A DNA stretch of 64,000 nucleotides from NCBI RefSeq assembly GCF_038624605.1, contig NZ_CP152020.1, forward strand, positions 2,783,312 to 2,847,311, written 5' to 3'. Under the pieces are notes generated by a model, which saw only the letters and a program-made list of their open reading frames with translations, did no database searches and was not told the DNA's origin. The DNA comes from Psychrobacillus sp. FSL K6-4046. Its GTDB lineage: Bacteria; Bacillota; Bacilli; Bacillales_A; Planococcaceae. The position numbers were made by a program, and so were the translations under genes. Each line of letters opens with the position of its first letter. The stretch's first letter is position 1. Shown in pieces: positions 49,088-58,584 of the stretch.

Positions 49088-50035
49088 TTAGATGACCTCC
49101 TTGCTTCTAGTGGCCATTGCTACTTGATGAGTAGTTGAGATTGGTACTAAATCTAATACTTTCCCATCCTTATCAAAGTATTTCTGATGATCAGTTACAT
49201 AATTTTTTTCTACTTCAATTCTTTCTCTTTTTCTTGCTTCTCTACCTTTTGGATTTACGTCAGGTATAGCCGATAGCAATCTCCTTGTATAGATATGTTG
49301 AGGATTTGTATAAATATCTTCCCTACTTCCAGTTTCTACAAATTTACCTTTGTACATAATAGAAATTTCATCACACATATGTTTAACTACACCCAAATCG
49401 TGGGATATAAATAAGTAACTTAATCCAAATTCTCTTTGTATATCTTTCATAAAATTCAACACTTGGGCTTGAACCGATAAATCTAGTGCTGATACTGGTT
49501 CATCTGCTATGATCAATTTAGGATTTGTTGCAATAGCACGAGCAATGCCAATCCTTTGTTTCTGACCGCCTGAAAACTCATGAGGATACTTTACCTTGAC
49601 ATCCTCGCTCATTCCCACTATTTCTAACAGTTCATTAATTTTTCTTTTTTCTTCGGTAGGAGACAGTTTCAAAAAATTTCTAATAGGTTCTGCTATGATA
49701 TCTTGAACTCGTTTTCTAGGATTTAAACTTGAGTGAGCGTCTTGAAATATCATTTGAATATCTCGATTATAGGAAGAAGATGGACTACGACGGCTATTTG
49801 TAACATCCTGTCCTTCGTATATGATTTGTCCAGATGTTATTTTTTCAAGTCCAATAATAGATTTACCAGTAGTAGACTTTCCACAGCCAGATTCTCCTAC
49901 CAATCCATACGTTTTCCCTTTTTCAATTTCTAACGAGATTCCATCTACTGCATGCACACGATCAACCACTGTATTAAAAAATCCACCCCTGATAGGATAA
50001 TGAACATGTAAGTCCTTAATTTGCATAAAACTCAT
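49088..50035 (-). CDS. appF: Peptide ABC transporter ATPase (AppF-like)
   Basis: 315 residues. Walker A GESGCGKST, signature EFSGGQKQRIGIARAI, Walker B LIIADEPVSALD, H-loop ISHDLGVV, and a C-terminal extension DIYTNPQHIYTRRLL. Overlaps appD by 20 bp. Confidence 0.92.
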   Translation of the reverse strand: MSFMQIKDLHVHYPIRGGFFNTVVDRVHAVDGISLEIEKGKTYGLVGESGCGKSTTGKSIIGLEKITSGQIIYEGQDVTNSRRSPSSSYNRDIQMIFQDAHSSLNPRKRVQDIIAEPIRNFLKLSPTEEKRKINELLEIVGMSEDVKVKYPHEFSGGQKQRIGIARAIATNPKLIIADEPVSALDLSVQAQVLNFMKDIQREFGLSYLFISHDLGVVKHMCDEISIMYKGKFVETGSREDIYTNPQHIYTRRLLSAIPDVNPKGREARKRERIEVEKNYVTDHQKYFDKDGKVLDLVPISTTHQVAMATRSKEVI

Positions 50036-51044
50036 TGGTTACTTCCCCTTTCTCACCCTCAAAATGAAAATGCTGCCAACATGTGCATCTGACAAGGTGT
50101 CCCGGAGAAACTTCATGCAATACTGGATTTTTTTCATGTGTCTCTTCACTGATCCAAGGGATTCTGGCAGAAAATCTACATCCTTCTCGAGGTAATTTGG
50201 CTAAAGAAGGTACAATTCCTTGAATAACTTCAAGCCTATCATTCTCACTATTCATCTGTGGTATAGAGTTAAATAATGAACGAGTATAAGGGTGTAACGG
50301 ATTAGAAAATAGTTCCTCTACAGGAGCCTCTTCAATAATTTGTCCTGCGTACATTACTGCAACCCGGTCTGCTACTTCAGCTACTACGCCTAAGTCATGT
50401 GTTATTAATATAATTCCCGAACCTGTTTCTTTTTGTAAGTCAATAAGTAAGTCCAATATTTGAGCTTGAATGGTTACGTCCAATGCAGTAGTTGGTTCAT
50501 CTGCAATGATTACTTTAGGCTTACAAGAGATTGCAATCGCAATGATAACCCGCTGTCTCATCCCTCCAGACAATTGATGTGGGAATTGTTTTGCAGTTCG
50601 CTCTGGATTTGGGATACCTACTTGTTTTAATAACTCTAATACTCTTTTTTTTCTTTCAGACTTACTCAGCTTTGTATGAAAGGCAAGGCTTTCTTCAATT
50701 TGGTCTTGAATCTTCATCAACGGGTTTAATGCAGATAAGGGATCTTGGAAAATCATCCCTATTTCTTCTCCTCGAACAGTATTAAAGTTTTCATCATTCA
50801 ATTTAGCAAGATTGATACCATTGTATATAATTTCGCCTTCCACTCTTGTTTTGTTGTGGTCATGTAACCCAATAATGGACGTTGCTAAAGTAGATTTCCC
50901 ACAACCTGATTCTCCTACGATTGCCAGAATTTCATTTCTCTTTAGCGAAATGGATACCCCATCCACGGCATCATAATATGTATCTTTTATTCTGAATCCG
51001 GTATGTAAATTGTTTATGGTTAATAGCTGTTCTGAGTTGTTCAA
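50016..51044 (-). CDS. appD: Peptide ABC transporter ATPase (AppD-like)
   Basis: About 342 residues. Walker A GESGCGKST, signature QLSGGMRQRVIIAIAI, Walker B IIADEPTTALD, H-loop ITHDLGVV. A C-terminal cysteine-containing end (GHLVRCTCWQH) is typical of DppD/OppD proteins. The start is set at TTG 51042-51044 (LNNSEQLL), 6 nt after GAGAGGAGA; an upstream ATG at 51092 has no site. First gene of the operon. Confidence 0.9.
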   Translation of the reverse strand: MNNSEQLLTINNLHTGFRIKDTYYDAVDGVSISLKRNEILAIVGESGCGKSTLATSIIGLHDHNKTRVEGEIIYNGINLAKLNDENFNTVRGEEIGMIFQDPLSALNPLMKIQDQIEESLAFHTKLSKSERKKRVLELLKQVGIPNPERTAKQFPHQLSGGMRQRVIIAIAISCKPKVIIADEPTTALDVTIQAQILDLLIDLQKETGSGIILITHDLGVVAEVADRVAVMYAGQIIEEAPVEELFSNPLHPYTRSLFNSIPQMNSENDRLEVIQGIVPSLAKLPREGCRFSARIPWISEETHEKNPVLHEVSPGHLVRCTCWQHFHFEGEKGEVTNEFYAN

Positions 51045-51092
51045 ACTAATTCTCCTCTCACGCAACTTTATGTTCGGTCTGATTTTTTCCAA

Positions 51093-51351
51093 ATAATTAA
51101 AGATTAAAATTTTTCTGTTATTTGATTCCTTTTGTAAAGTCTATTACAGGATGATTACAAGCGCAATATAAATTTTTTATATATTTTGTTTATTTAATAT
51201 ATTCTGAACCATACAAAATTATTATAAACATTGGAATATCAAGGTTTTAATTAGGCTAAATAATGGAAAATTGTTATGAAAATAAATTAAATATACACTT
51301 ATTTCTTAATACTTTTTAATATATATTTGTTCTAAAAGAACTATAATATAC
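51093..51351. other. AT-rich spacer, no gene seen
   Basis: Upstream region of the app operon; very AT-rich, no recognised regulator site. The fabF terminator begins at its left end on the minus strand. Confidence 0.35.
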
Positions 51352-51386
51352 AAAAAAATCCATGCTCACAAGAACATGGATTTTTT
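51352..51386 (-). terminator. Terminator of fabH-fabF
   Basis: AAAAAATCCATG / CATGGATTTTTT perfect arms just after the fabF stop. Confidence 0.9.
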
Positions 51387-51391
51387 GTTGT

Positions 51392-52630
51392 TTATTTGAT
51401 TTTTTTAAATAATATACTTGCATTATGACCACCAAAACCTAATGAATTACTCATGGCATAGTCAATTTCTTCTTTTCTTGCCTCATTTGGAACATAGTCT
51501 AAATCACATAACGGATCAGGCGTTTCCAGATTTGTGGTAGGCGGTAAGATGCCTTCATGGAGAGCTAATACACTGAATATTGCCTCTACCCCTCCTGCCG
51601 CACCGAGCAAGTGACCAGTCATAGATTTAGTGGAACTCATAGCCAAATTGTACGCATGCTCACCAAATACGGATTTTACAGCCATTGTTTCAAACTGATC
51701 ATTATAAGGCGTACTAGTTCCGTGCGCATTAATATAATCGATCTTCTCCGGAGACACTCCTGCATCGTCTAATGCTTGCTTCATGGCTCTAGCTGCCCCT
51801 TCTCCTTCTGGAGCTGGTGCAGTAATATGGTGGGCATCTCCTGTAGAACCATAACCTATTATTTCTGCATAGATTTTAGCACCACGAGCAACAGCGTGCT
51901 CATATTCTTCTAATATAAGAATTCCAGCTCCTTCACCAATAACAAATCCGTCTCGATTAGCATCAAAAGGTTTCGATGCGGTATTAGGATCTGTATTTAA
52001 AGAAAGTGCAGTATTGGAGCAGAAACCAGCTACAGACATATGAGTAATCGGAGACTCTGCTCCGCCGGTAATCATCACATCTGCATCTCCTCGCTCGATC
52101 ACTTTAAAAGCATCCCCTATAGAGTTAGTGCCAGATGCACAAGCCGTTACCGTACATGAATTAATCGCCTTTGCCCCAAAATGAATTGACACCTGACCTG
52201 CAGCCATGTCAGGAATCATCATTGGCACGAAGAATGGACTTACGCGTCTCGTTCCTTTTTCTAAAAATACTCGGAACTGATTCTCGTATGTCTCCATTCC
52301 ACCAATACCTGAACCAATCCAAACGCCTGTACGTAGACCTAGCTCTTCTGTGATTGTTAAATTGGCGTCCTCAACTGCCATAATTGCAGAAGCTAAAGCA
52401 TAGTGAGTAAAACGATCCATTTTTCTTGCATCTTTCTTTTCAATATACTTCTCTATGTCAAAATCTTTTACCTCTGCGGCCACTTTCGCTGGAAACAAAG
52501 ATGCATCAAGTCTTGTTAACATTCCGACACCTGATTTACCTTCCTTAATACCAGCCCAAGTCGTTTCTACATCATTACCTAGTGGTGTTACGGCACCTAA
52601 TCCTGTTACTACAACCCTACGTTTCGTCAT
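51392..52630 (-). CDS. fabF: Beta-ketoacyl-ACP synthase II
   Basis: 412 residues, standard FabF. Catalytic Cys in [16 protein letters not shown], His in [11 protein letters not shown], second His in [13 protein letters not shown]. Elongates acyl-ACP in type II fatty acid synthesis. The start ATG at 52628-52630 ([10 protein letters not shown]) follows AAGGGACGGACATAC; an upstream TTG frame to 52651 overlaps that site. Lies 27 bp after fabH. Confidence 0.96.
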   Translation of the reverse strand: MTKRRVVVTGLGAVTPLGNDVETTWAGIKEGKSGVGMLTRLDASLFPAKVAAEVKDFDIEKYIEKKDARKMDRFTHYALASAIMAVEDANLTITEELGLRTGVWIGSGIGGMETYENQFRVFLEKGTRRVSPFFVPMMIPDMAAGQVSIHFGAKAINSCTVTACASGTNSIGDAFKVIERGDADVMITGGAESPITHMSVAGFCSNTALSLNTDPNTASKPFDANRDGFVIGEGAGILILEEYEHAVARGAKIYAEIIGYGSTGDAHHITAPAPEGEGAARAMKQALDDAGVSPEKIDYINAHGTSTPYNDQFETMAVKSVFGEHAYNLAMSSTKSMTGHLLGAAGGVEAIFSVLALHEGILPPTTNLETPDPLCDLDYVPNEARKEEIDYAMSNSLGFGGHNASILFKKIK

Positions 52631-52657
52631 GTATGTCCGTCCCTTCGACAAATTAAA

Positions 52658-53593
52658 TTATTTTCCCCATTTAAGCGCTATTGCTCCCCAAGTCAAGCCT
52701 CCACCAAAACCTACCATTACAATAATATCATCATCTTTCACTTTTCCATTTTTCACTTCTTCTTTTAATGCTAGTGGAATAGACGAAGATGAGGTATTCC
52801 CATATTTGTGTATAGTTTTGGCCATTTTTTCAGCAGGCAACTCCAGTCGTTCTCTAGATGCCTCCATAATACGAATATTTGCTTGATGAGGGATTAACAA
52901 ATCAATATCTGTTTTTTGTAATCCTGCTTTTTCGATAACGTTAATAGCAGATTCGCCCATTTGACGAACCGCAAATTTAAATACCTCTCTTCCATTCATC
53001 GTAATGTAAGGTCCGTCCTGCAATAAATACTTTCCTCCACTGCCATTGGCTCCAAGCTCAAAGGACAATATGCCTCTGCCCTCAGAGACTTCTCCAATTA
53101 CTACAGCCCCTGCTCCATCCCCAAAGAGGACAGCAGTATTTCGATCTTCCCAGTCTGTAATTTTAGACAGCTTTTCCACACCAATTACTAACACATGAGA
53201 ATACGTTTTAGATTCTACAAATTGCTTTGCAGTAACGACACCATACATAAACCCTGCGCATGCAGCGGATATATCCATTGCTGCTGCATTAGTAGCCCCT
53301 AATTGCTCCTGAAGCATCGTGGAGACACTAGGAAAAGGACGATCCGGAGTTACTGTTGCTACCAAAATTAGTCCTATTTGTTCCGGAGAAATTCCTGCAT
53401 CCGCTATTGCTTCCTTGGCTGCCTTGACAGCCATATGTGAACTTTCTTCTCCAGGAGCAGCTATTCGACGCTCCTCTATACCAGTCATTGTTTTTATCCA
53501 TTCATCCGATGTATCTATTCTTTTTTCAAGGTCTTCATTCGTTAAAATCTTCTCAGGTGCATAAGTTCCTAAACCTATAATTCCTGCATTCAT
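52658..53593 (-). CDS. fabH: Beta-ketoacyl-ACP synthase III
   Basis: 311 residues, normal FabH. Triad Cys in [12 protein letters not shown], His in [11 protein letters not shown], Asn in [14 protein letters not shown]. Starts fatty acid synthesis from acyl-CoA and malonyl-ACP; in Bacillales it favours branched primers. Start ATG 53591-53593 behind AGAGGAATTTC. Preceded by a FapR-type operator. Confidence 0.96.
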   Translation of the reverse strand: MNAGIIGLGTYAPEKILTNEDLEKRIDTSDEWIKTMTGIEERRIAAPGEESSHMAVKAAKEAIADAGISPEQIGLILVATVTPDRPFPSVSTMLQEQLGATNAAAMDISAACAGFMYGVVTAKQFVESKTYSHVLVIGVEKLSKITDWEDRNTAVLFGDGAGAVVIGEVSEGRGILSFELGANGSGGKYLLQDGPYITMNGREVFKFAVRQMGESAINVIEKAGLQKTDIDLLIPHQANIRIMEASRERLELPAEKMAKTIHKYGNTSSSSIPLALKEEVKNGKVKDDDIIVMVGFGGGLTWGAIALKWGK

Positions 53594-53618
53594 GAAATTC
53601 CTCTTTTCTTGTAATCTA

Positions 53619-53641
53619 TTATTAGTACCTGGTATTAATAA
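53619..53641 (-). promoter_or_regulatory. fapR operator: FapR operator upstream of fabH
   Basis: TTAGTACCTGGTATTAAT (plus strand from 53622) closely matches the FapR palindrome (TTAGTACCTGATACTAAT type). It overlaps and follows the -10 box, so bound FapR would block initiation until malonyl-CoA releases it. Confidence 0.85.
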
Positions 53642-53666
53642 TAGCGAATATATGAACATTTTTCAA
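53638..53666 (-). promoter_or_regulatory. Sigma-A promoter of fabH-fabF
   Basis: Minus strand TTGAAA (53661-53666), 17-nt spacer, TATTAT (53638-53643). The FapR operator begins at the -10. Confidence 0.8.
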
Positions 53667-53760
53667 CATAGTTGTTGGATGTTAAGAATAATTCTTTTGT
53701 ATAGGACAACCCTATGTTATGATAGCTATAGATAAATTAATTTTTTTGAGGTGAAATTAT

Positions 53761-53952
53761 ATGCAATATGTTATGACAGTAATTTGGACACTTATCTTGG
53801 TTACGATGTTAAATTATGTAGTAGGTTCAGTTAATGGCGTAGAAGAATTTAACTTTTTCCATGGTTTATATATGGCTATCCCAGCAGCTATTATAATTAT
53901 ACTAATTACTAAAGTAATTCCGGATGAGCCTGTAGAAGCTAAACATCATTAA
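53761..53952 (+). CDS. DUF2929-type small membrane protein
   Basis: 63 residues with two TM segments (VMTVIWTLILVTMLNYVVG; YMAIPAAIIIILITKVI) joined by SVNGVEEFNFFHG, ending KVIPDEPVEAKHH. Pattern and location divergent from fabH fit the DUF2929 family. Ribosome-binding site TTGAGGTGAAATTAT. Function unknown. Confidence 0.78.
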   Translation: MQYVMTVIWTLILVTMLNYVVGSVNGVEEFNFFHGLYMAIPAAIIIILITKVIPDEPVEAKHH

Positions 53953-53954
53953 TA

Positions 53955-53990
53955 AAAAAACTCCCTTCTAAAGGGAGTTTTTTTATTTGA
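53955..53990. terminator. Terminator between DUF2929 gene and clpB
   Basis: AAAAAACTCCCTT / AAGGGAGTTTTTTT stem, convergent genes on both sides. Confidence 0.85.
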
Positions 53991-54006
53991 TAGCTGTATA
54001 GCTATA

Positions 54007-56133
54007 CTATTTCACCATTAGCTGGCCATCCTCCAGGCTCGCTACAATTGTGCTACCAGGTAGGATGTTCCCTCCAATTAGCATTTTTGCAACTGCTGTT
54101 TCTAGATATCGTTGGATAAATCTTCTGAGCGGTCTTGCGCCATAAGCAGCATCAGTTCCCTCTTCCACGATCCACGTATAGACATCTTCCTCGACCTCTA
54201 AAGTAACTTCCTGCTCTAGCAGACGATTTTGCAGTTGTTTTACATACTTTTTCGCTATCATTTCAAAGTGATGAGTCGTTAAGGAATGGAACATAATAAT
54301 ATCATCCATACGGTTTAATAGCTCAGGCTTGAAGTGTGCACGAAGAGCGGTCATTACCAGTTCCTCGTCCGTTTCTGACACTTGTCCTGTTGTATTGGAT
54401 AAGTATTGGGAGCCTATATTGGAAGTTAAAATGACAACTGTATTTGTAAAGTTGACGATTCTCCCCTGACTATCGGTTATCCTTCCATCATCCATTAGCT
54501 GCAGTAATATATTGGCTACGTCTGGATGAGCCTTCTCGATTTCATCCAGTAGCACTACAGAATAAGGATTTCTTCGCACAGCCTCTGTTAGCTGACCGCC
54601 TTCCTCATAGCCTATATATCCTGGAGGTGCACCGACTAATCGAGATACGCTATGCTTTTCCATATATTCGGACATGTCTATACGGATGAAATGTTCCTCT
54701 GAGTCAAACAGGTTTGCGGCTAAAGATTTAGCTAGCTCTGTTTTACCTACACCAGTTGGCCCCAAGAAGAGAAACGAACCAATTGGTTTATTCGGGTCTT
54801 TTATACCTGCACGTGCACGCCAAACAGCCTCTGTCACTAATTGTACTGCCTGATCTTGACCAACTACACGTTCTCCCAAAGTCTCTTTAAGGCGAAGAAG
54901 TTTTTCTCTTTCTCCTTCTACCAGCTTAGTTACAGGGATGCCAGTCCATCTTGAAATAATATGAGCAATTTCATCTGCAGTGACTTCTTCTCGAAGTAAA
55001 CGTGAATCATAATCATTGTTTATCTCATCTTCATATGATTGAAGTTCCTTTTCTAAAGGTGGTATTTTACCATGACGTAGCTCTGCTGCTTTATTTAAAT
55101 CGTATTTATTTTCTGCTTCCTCTAGCTCTCTACGATAGCGGTCTAACAGCTCTCTCTTTTTTTGAACTACTTGAATGGACTCTTTTTCTGCTTCCCATTT
55201 TTTACGCATATCTGCTGAGGACTTGTCTAACTCCTCTAACTCCTGACGCAATTGTTCTAATCGCTTTTTGCTAGCTGAATCCTTTTCTTTCATCAGCGCT
55301 TGCTCCTCAATTTGGAGCTGCATCATTCTTCTAGTTACTTCGTCCAGCTCTTGAGGCATTGAATCTATTTCCGTACGGATCATGGCACAAGCTTCATCTA
55401 TTAAGTCTATTGCCTTGTCAGGAAGAAAACGTTCTGTAATATAGCGGTTGGAAAGCTGAGATGCCGCTACAATTGCTCGATCGTGTATACGTACACCATG
55501 ATGTAATTCAAAGCGTTCCTTTAAACCACGAAGGATGGATACTGTATCCTCTACAGAGGGTTCTCTTACTAATACTTGCTGAAAACGGCGCTCTAACGCA
55601 GGATCCTTTTCAATATACATACGATATTCATCAAGAGTAGTCGCTCCAATACAATGCAATTCTCCTCGTGCGAGCATTGGCTTTAACATATTCCCCGCAT
55701 CCATGGTACCATCTGATTTCCCAGCACCAACTATAGTGTGGATCTCATCAATAAATAAAATGATTTTTCCTTCACTCTCTTTGATTTGCTTGAGTACTGC
55801 TTGAAGTCTCTCCTCAAATTCTCCACGATACTTTGCTCCTGCAATTAGCGAGCTCATATCTAATTCGAAAATCTCTTTATCCTTCAAACCCTCTGGTACA
55901 TCTTTTTTTACAATTCTTTGTGCCAGTCCCTCTACAATAGCGGTTTTACCAACCCCTGGTTCTCCGATCAGTACAGGATTATTTTTAGTTTTTCTTGATA
56001 AAATACGAATGACATTTCGAATTTCCTGATCTCTACCGATAACCGGGTCCATTTTGCCGTCTTTTACTGCATTTACTAAATTACGTCCGTACGTTTCTAA
56101 AGGACTTTTTTGATCTTGTTGGTTCATTTGCAT
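54007..56133 (-). CDS. clpB: ClpB-type AAA+ disaggregase lacking the N-terminal domain
   Basis: 708 residues, about 150 shorter than typical ClpB. AAA-1: Walker A GEPGVGKT at 57-64, Walker [10 protein letters not shown], Arg finger ERRF. The ClpB middle domain follows (~260-385: [19 protein letters not shown]...[20 protein letters not shown]). AAA-2 has Walker [10 protein letters not shown] and Walker [12 protein letters not shown], then the C-terminal [16 protein letters not shown]. No IGL/F tripeptide loop for ClpP is obvious, consistent with ClpB. The Clp_N repeats are absent. The ATG at 56131-56133 has its own GGAG site 8 nt upstream and a promoter with a CtsR box, so this is a genuine start, not a truncation artefact. 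Confidence 0.9.
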   Translation of the reverse strand: MQMNQQDQKSPLETYGRNLVNAVKDGKMDPVIGRDQEIRNVIRILSRKTKNNPVLIGEPGVGKTAIVEGLAQRIVKKDVPEGLKDKEIFELDMSSLIAGAKYRGEFEERLQAVLKQIKESEGKIILFIDEIHTIVGAGKSDGTMDAGNMLKPMLARGELHCIGATTLDEYRMYIEKDPALERRFQQVLVREPSVEDTVSILRGLKERFELHHGVRIHDRAIVAASQLSNRYITERFLPDKAIDLIDEACAMIRTEIDSMPQELDEVTRRMMQLQIEEQALMKEKDSASKKRLEQLRQELEELDKSSADMRKKWEAEKESIQVVQKKRELLDRYRRELEEAENKYDLNKAAELRHGKIPPLEKELQSYEDEINNDYDSRLLREEVTADEIAHIISRWTGIPVTKLVEGEREKLLRLKETLGERVVGQDQAVQLVTEAVWRARAGIKDPNKPIGSFLFLGPTGVGKTELAKSLAANLFDSEEHFIRIDMSEYMEKHSVSRLVGAPPGYIGYEEGGQLTEAVRRNPYSVVLLDEIEKAHPDVANILLQLMDDGRITDSQGRIVNFTNTVVILTSNIGSQYLSNTTGQVSETDEELVMTALRAHFKPELLNRMDDIIMFHSLTTHHFEMIAKKYVKQLQNRLLEQEVTLEVEEDVYTWIVEEGTDAAYGARPLRRFIQRYLETAVAKMLIGGNILPGSTIVASLEDGQLMVK

Positions 56134-56157
56134 ATTAACAGCTCCATTTCACAAAAC

Positions 56158-56174
56158 TTTGACCTTTATTGACT
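56158..56174 (-). promoter_or_regulatory. CtsR heat-shock operator of clpB
   Basis: Minus strand AGTCAATAAAGGTCAAA matches the CtsR heptad pair (A/GGTCAAA-NAN-A/GGTCAAA) with one mismatch. It lies directly downstream of a TATAAT -10 (about 56173-56178 on the minus strand). Confidence 0.75.
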
Positions 56175-56274
56175 ATTATAAATATAAATCCTTGTAGCAT
56201 AATTTGTAAAGTATTAAGCTTTATGTAACGGAATATATGCTATATTTATAGGTACATATAAAGGTGGTGTTGAG

Positions 56275-56967
56275 GTGGATCATACTTTAGTATCCCCAGA
56301 TATTAGTTTATTATTTAAACAATACGGTTCTATTATAAAATTAGAGAAGGATCGTTCGGTTTATATAGAAGGCGAACTAGCACAAGACGTATATTTTATT
56401 GTAAGCGGCTCTATTGCGATAAATAAAGATACAGAGGGCGGCAAATTACTCACTTTAAGAATAGTAGGCCCCGAAAACTGTATAGGTGAATCTGGTGTTT
56501 TCGCAGATAATACTCATCATAGTTTTTCTGCTCTTACGTTGGAGACTACACAGCTATTAGTGCTACCAAAAAATAAATTAGAAAAATTTCTTGTTAATTC
56601 TACTCAGTTAATGGTGGAATGGACAAAATATATACAGCTTATTTACTTAAAAAACCAGACAAGGTTTCGTGATTTGATGCTTTATGGTAAAAAAGGCGCT
56701 CTATATTCTACTTTAATACGCTTGTGTAACACGTATGGTGAACCATTATCTGATGGTAGGATTAAAATTAATTTTTCACTTACTAATCAGGAAATAGCTA
56801 ACCTTTGCTCGATGAGTAGGGAAGTAGTTAATCGAATGTTAAATGATATGAAAAGTGAGGGTCTAATTTCGTTTCATAAAGGTATTATTACAATTAACGA
56901 TTTAGAGTTATTAAGAAGAGAAAACCAGTGCGAAAGCTGTCCTCTTTGCGTTTGTCGGATAGATTAA
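56275..56967 (+). CDS. fnr: Crp/Fnr-family regulator with C-terminal cysteine cluster (Fnr-like)
   Basis: 230 residues. cNMP-type beta barrel (~10-125), dimer helix (~130-160) and winged helix with SLTNQEIANLCSMSREVVNRML as recognition helix region. The C-terminus carries Cys219, Cys222, Cys225 and Cys227 (CESCPLCVC). That resembles the C-terminal Fe-S ligation of Bacillus Fnr rather than the N-terminal cluster of E. coli FNR. An oxygen-sensing role is inferred. GTG start at 56275 behind AAAGGTGG; divergent from clpB. Confidence 0.8.
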   Translation: MDHTLVSPDISLLFKQYGSIIKLEKDRSVYIEGELAQDVYFIVSGSIAINKDTEGGKLLTLRIVGPENCIGESGVFADNTHHSFSALTLETTQLLVLPKNKLEKFLVNSTQLMVEWTKYIQLIYLKNQTRFRDLMLYGKKGALYSTLIRLCNTYGEPLSDGRIKINFSLTNQEIANLCSMSREVVNRMLNDMKSEGLISFHKGIITINDLELLRRENQCESCPLCVCRID

Positions 56968-56968
56968 T

Positions 56969-57003
56969 TAGAGTAAGTGAACGATTGTCGTTCATTTACT
57001 CGC
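56969..57003 (+). other. Stem-loop after the fnr-like gene
   Basis: GAGTAAGTGAACGA / TCGTTCATTTACTC, 3-nt loop, one mismatch. It lacks a strong T-run, so termination is possible but not certain. Confidence 0.5.
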
Positions 57004-57009
57004 TTGTAT

Positions 57010-57200
57010 ATATCGGTGTTTTGTGACGGGCGCTTTTCGCGTGCACGACTCAAGCCTTCTCCCTCGCTATACTCAGTTCGGGTGCTTCCAATCGCCACTC
57101 ACAATAGCGTAAGTGGCAAGTCCTCTCCAAGGCAATCGTGCTGTGGTGAAATTTCATACTTATCCCGCTGGAATTGCCCCTACAAATCAAACCCTATGCA
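57010..57200. repeat. GC-rich structured intergenic segment of unknown nature
   Basis: About 180 bp clearly richer in GC than its flanks. It contains nested inverted repeats: GCACGA...TCGTGC (outer) and GCCACTCAC...GTAAGTGGC (inner). No ribosome-binding site supports the ORFs here. It could be a degraded dispersed repeat or a structured RNA. It is not obviously related to the MITE family of this window. Confidence 0.4.
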
Positions 57201-57247
57201 GCTATAGAAAAACAGCTCTTATAATTCAAGAAAAAACGCATATAATC

Positions 57248-57297
57248 AAACAAGGCACCTCCTGTTCGACTTGAACAGAAGATGCCTTGTTTTGTTT
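57248..57297 (-). terminator. Terminator of the yitV-MIP18-like gene pair
   Basis: Minus strand AACAAGGCATCTTCTGTTC / GAACAGGAGGTGCCTTGTT stem followed by TTGATT. Confidence 0.75.
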
Positions 57298-57334
57298 TAA
57301 ACGTCCTCTTTTATAATTAGAGGAGTCTTAATAA

Positions 57335-57643
57335 TTATCGAATACCTAATGCAATTTTTGCATATCGAGACATATTGTCTTTTGACCATGGTGGGTTCCA
57401 GACAATATTAACCTCAGTGTCTTTAACTTCAGGTAGCTCAGCTAGTGCTGTTTTAACCTGATCTACTATCATTGGACCCATCGGGCAACCTATAGAAGTT
57501 AGTGTCATCGTAACTGTTGCTTGTCCCTCATCAGTTAGATCCACATCATATACTAAACCTAAATTGACAATATCTACGCCTAGCTCTGGGTCAATAACAT
57601 TTTCCAGGGCAGCCATCATACTATCTTTCATATCTTGATCCAT
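57335..57643 (-). CDS. yitW: MIP18/DUF59 metal-sulfur cluster assembly factor (YitW/SufT-like)
   Basis: 102 residues. The DUF59 signature reads ENVIDPELGVDIVNLGLVYDV, followed by the conserved cysteine in LTSIGCPMGPMI. Such proteins help mature Fe-S enzymes. AAGGAGGTATTAGT upstream. Same strand as, and 48 bp after, the yitV-like esterase; the yitU/V/W cluster is conserved with B. subtilis. Confidence 0.87.
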   Translation of the reverse strand: MDQDMKDSMMAALENVIDPELGVDIVNLGLVYDVDLTDEGQATVTMTLTSIGCPMGPMIVDQVKTALAELPEVKDTEVNIVWNPPWSKDNMSRYAKIALGIR

Positions 57644-57691
57644 ACTAATACCTCCTTACATCTTTCATTCATCATAACAAAGATATATCAA

Positions 57692-58450
57692 TTATGCCAA
57701 ACGGTTAGCTAACCATTCCGTTGAACGAAGCATACCTTTTCTTGAAACTGCATGGCCAACGCTTTTTTCTTTCATAAACTCAATCTGAGCATCACCATAT
57801 TGTTCAATCAAATCTTCCACAAATTTGTTAGTAGGTGCGAACGGTACTACTTCATCCTTCATGCCATGCCAGAAAAATAGTGGCTTATTTTCTAGTTTCT
57901 CTAATTGCTTAGAAGCATCAAATATAGATAATGTATCAAACATTTTTTTCTTTTCTTCTTCGTTCATTGGAATCTTAAATCCTCTTTGCTCAACTAAAGT
58001 CATTTGATCTTTAGCAAGGTTTACATATCCCGGGGTTCCCATCATAATAGCAGCCGCATCAATCCATGGATATGCCGTTAAGCAGCCCAGTGTTGTAATT
58101 CCACCCATAGAGGTTCCAGAAACAGCTATCTTTTGACCGTTGTGGTACCCACGTTCTTTTAAGACGTTTTTAAGTTTCCCCAACTCTTCAATAGATGTTA
58201 AAACAATCTCCCAAAAGCGAAGGCTAATCTGTATTTGGTCAAGTTCAATATCTCGATCCCCGTGTAAATGAGCATCAGGCATGATAACTCTACAGCCCTT
58301 ATTGACTAACTGGTATGCATAGTGTAAGTTATGCTCTTTGGCACTTTCAAAACCGTGTAGGAAGAATACTACTGGAGCATTATTTGTAAAATTCTCTTTC
58401 GATATATGTAGCACTGGGATGTCTCCCCAATTTTCTAAATTAGTAATCAT
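57692..58450 (-). CDS. yitV: Alpha/beta-hydrolase esterase, YitV-like
   Basis: 252 residues, cytosolic. Oxyanion-side FFLHGFESAKEHN, nucleophile elbow VSGTSMGGITTLG (Ser ~129), acid in WHGMKDEVVPF, and histidine in KSVGHAVSRKGM. Prolyl oligopeptidase-like fold; substrate unknown. Divergent from the HAD phosphatase gene, as in the yit cluster. Confidence 0.85.
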   Translation of the reverse strand: MITNLENWGDIPVLHISKENFTNNAPVVFFLHGFESAKEHNLHYAYQLVNKGCRVIMPDAHLHGDRDIELDQIQISLRFWEIVLTSIEELGKLKNVLKERGYHNGQKIAVSGTSMGGITTLGCLTAYPWIDAAAIMMGTPGYVNLAKDQMTLVEQRGFKIPMNEEEKKKMFDTLSIFDASKQLEKLENKPLFFWHGMKDEVVPFAPTNKFVEDLIEQYGDAQIEFMKEKSVGHAVSRKGMLRSTEWLANRLA

Positions 58451-58584
58451 TGAATATACACCCCTTATTCGTAATATTATTATTTTAACAAAGTAAAAGT
58501 TTTTTTACAAAATCGCGAACCAATACATTTTGACGGAACATCTGGAACAAGATAAACTTTAATAAGATGAGGGGGAATATGCAC

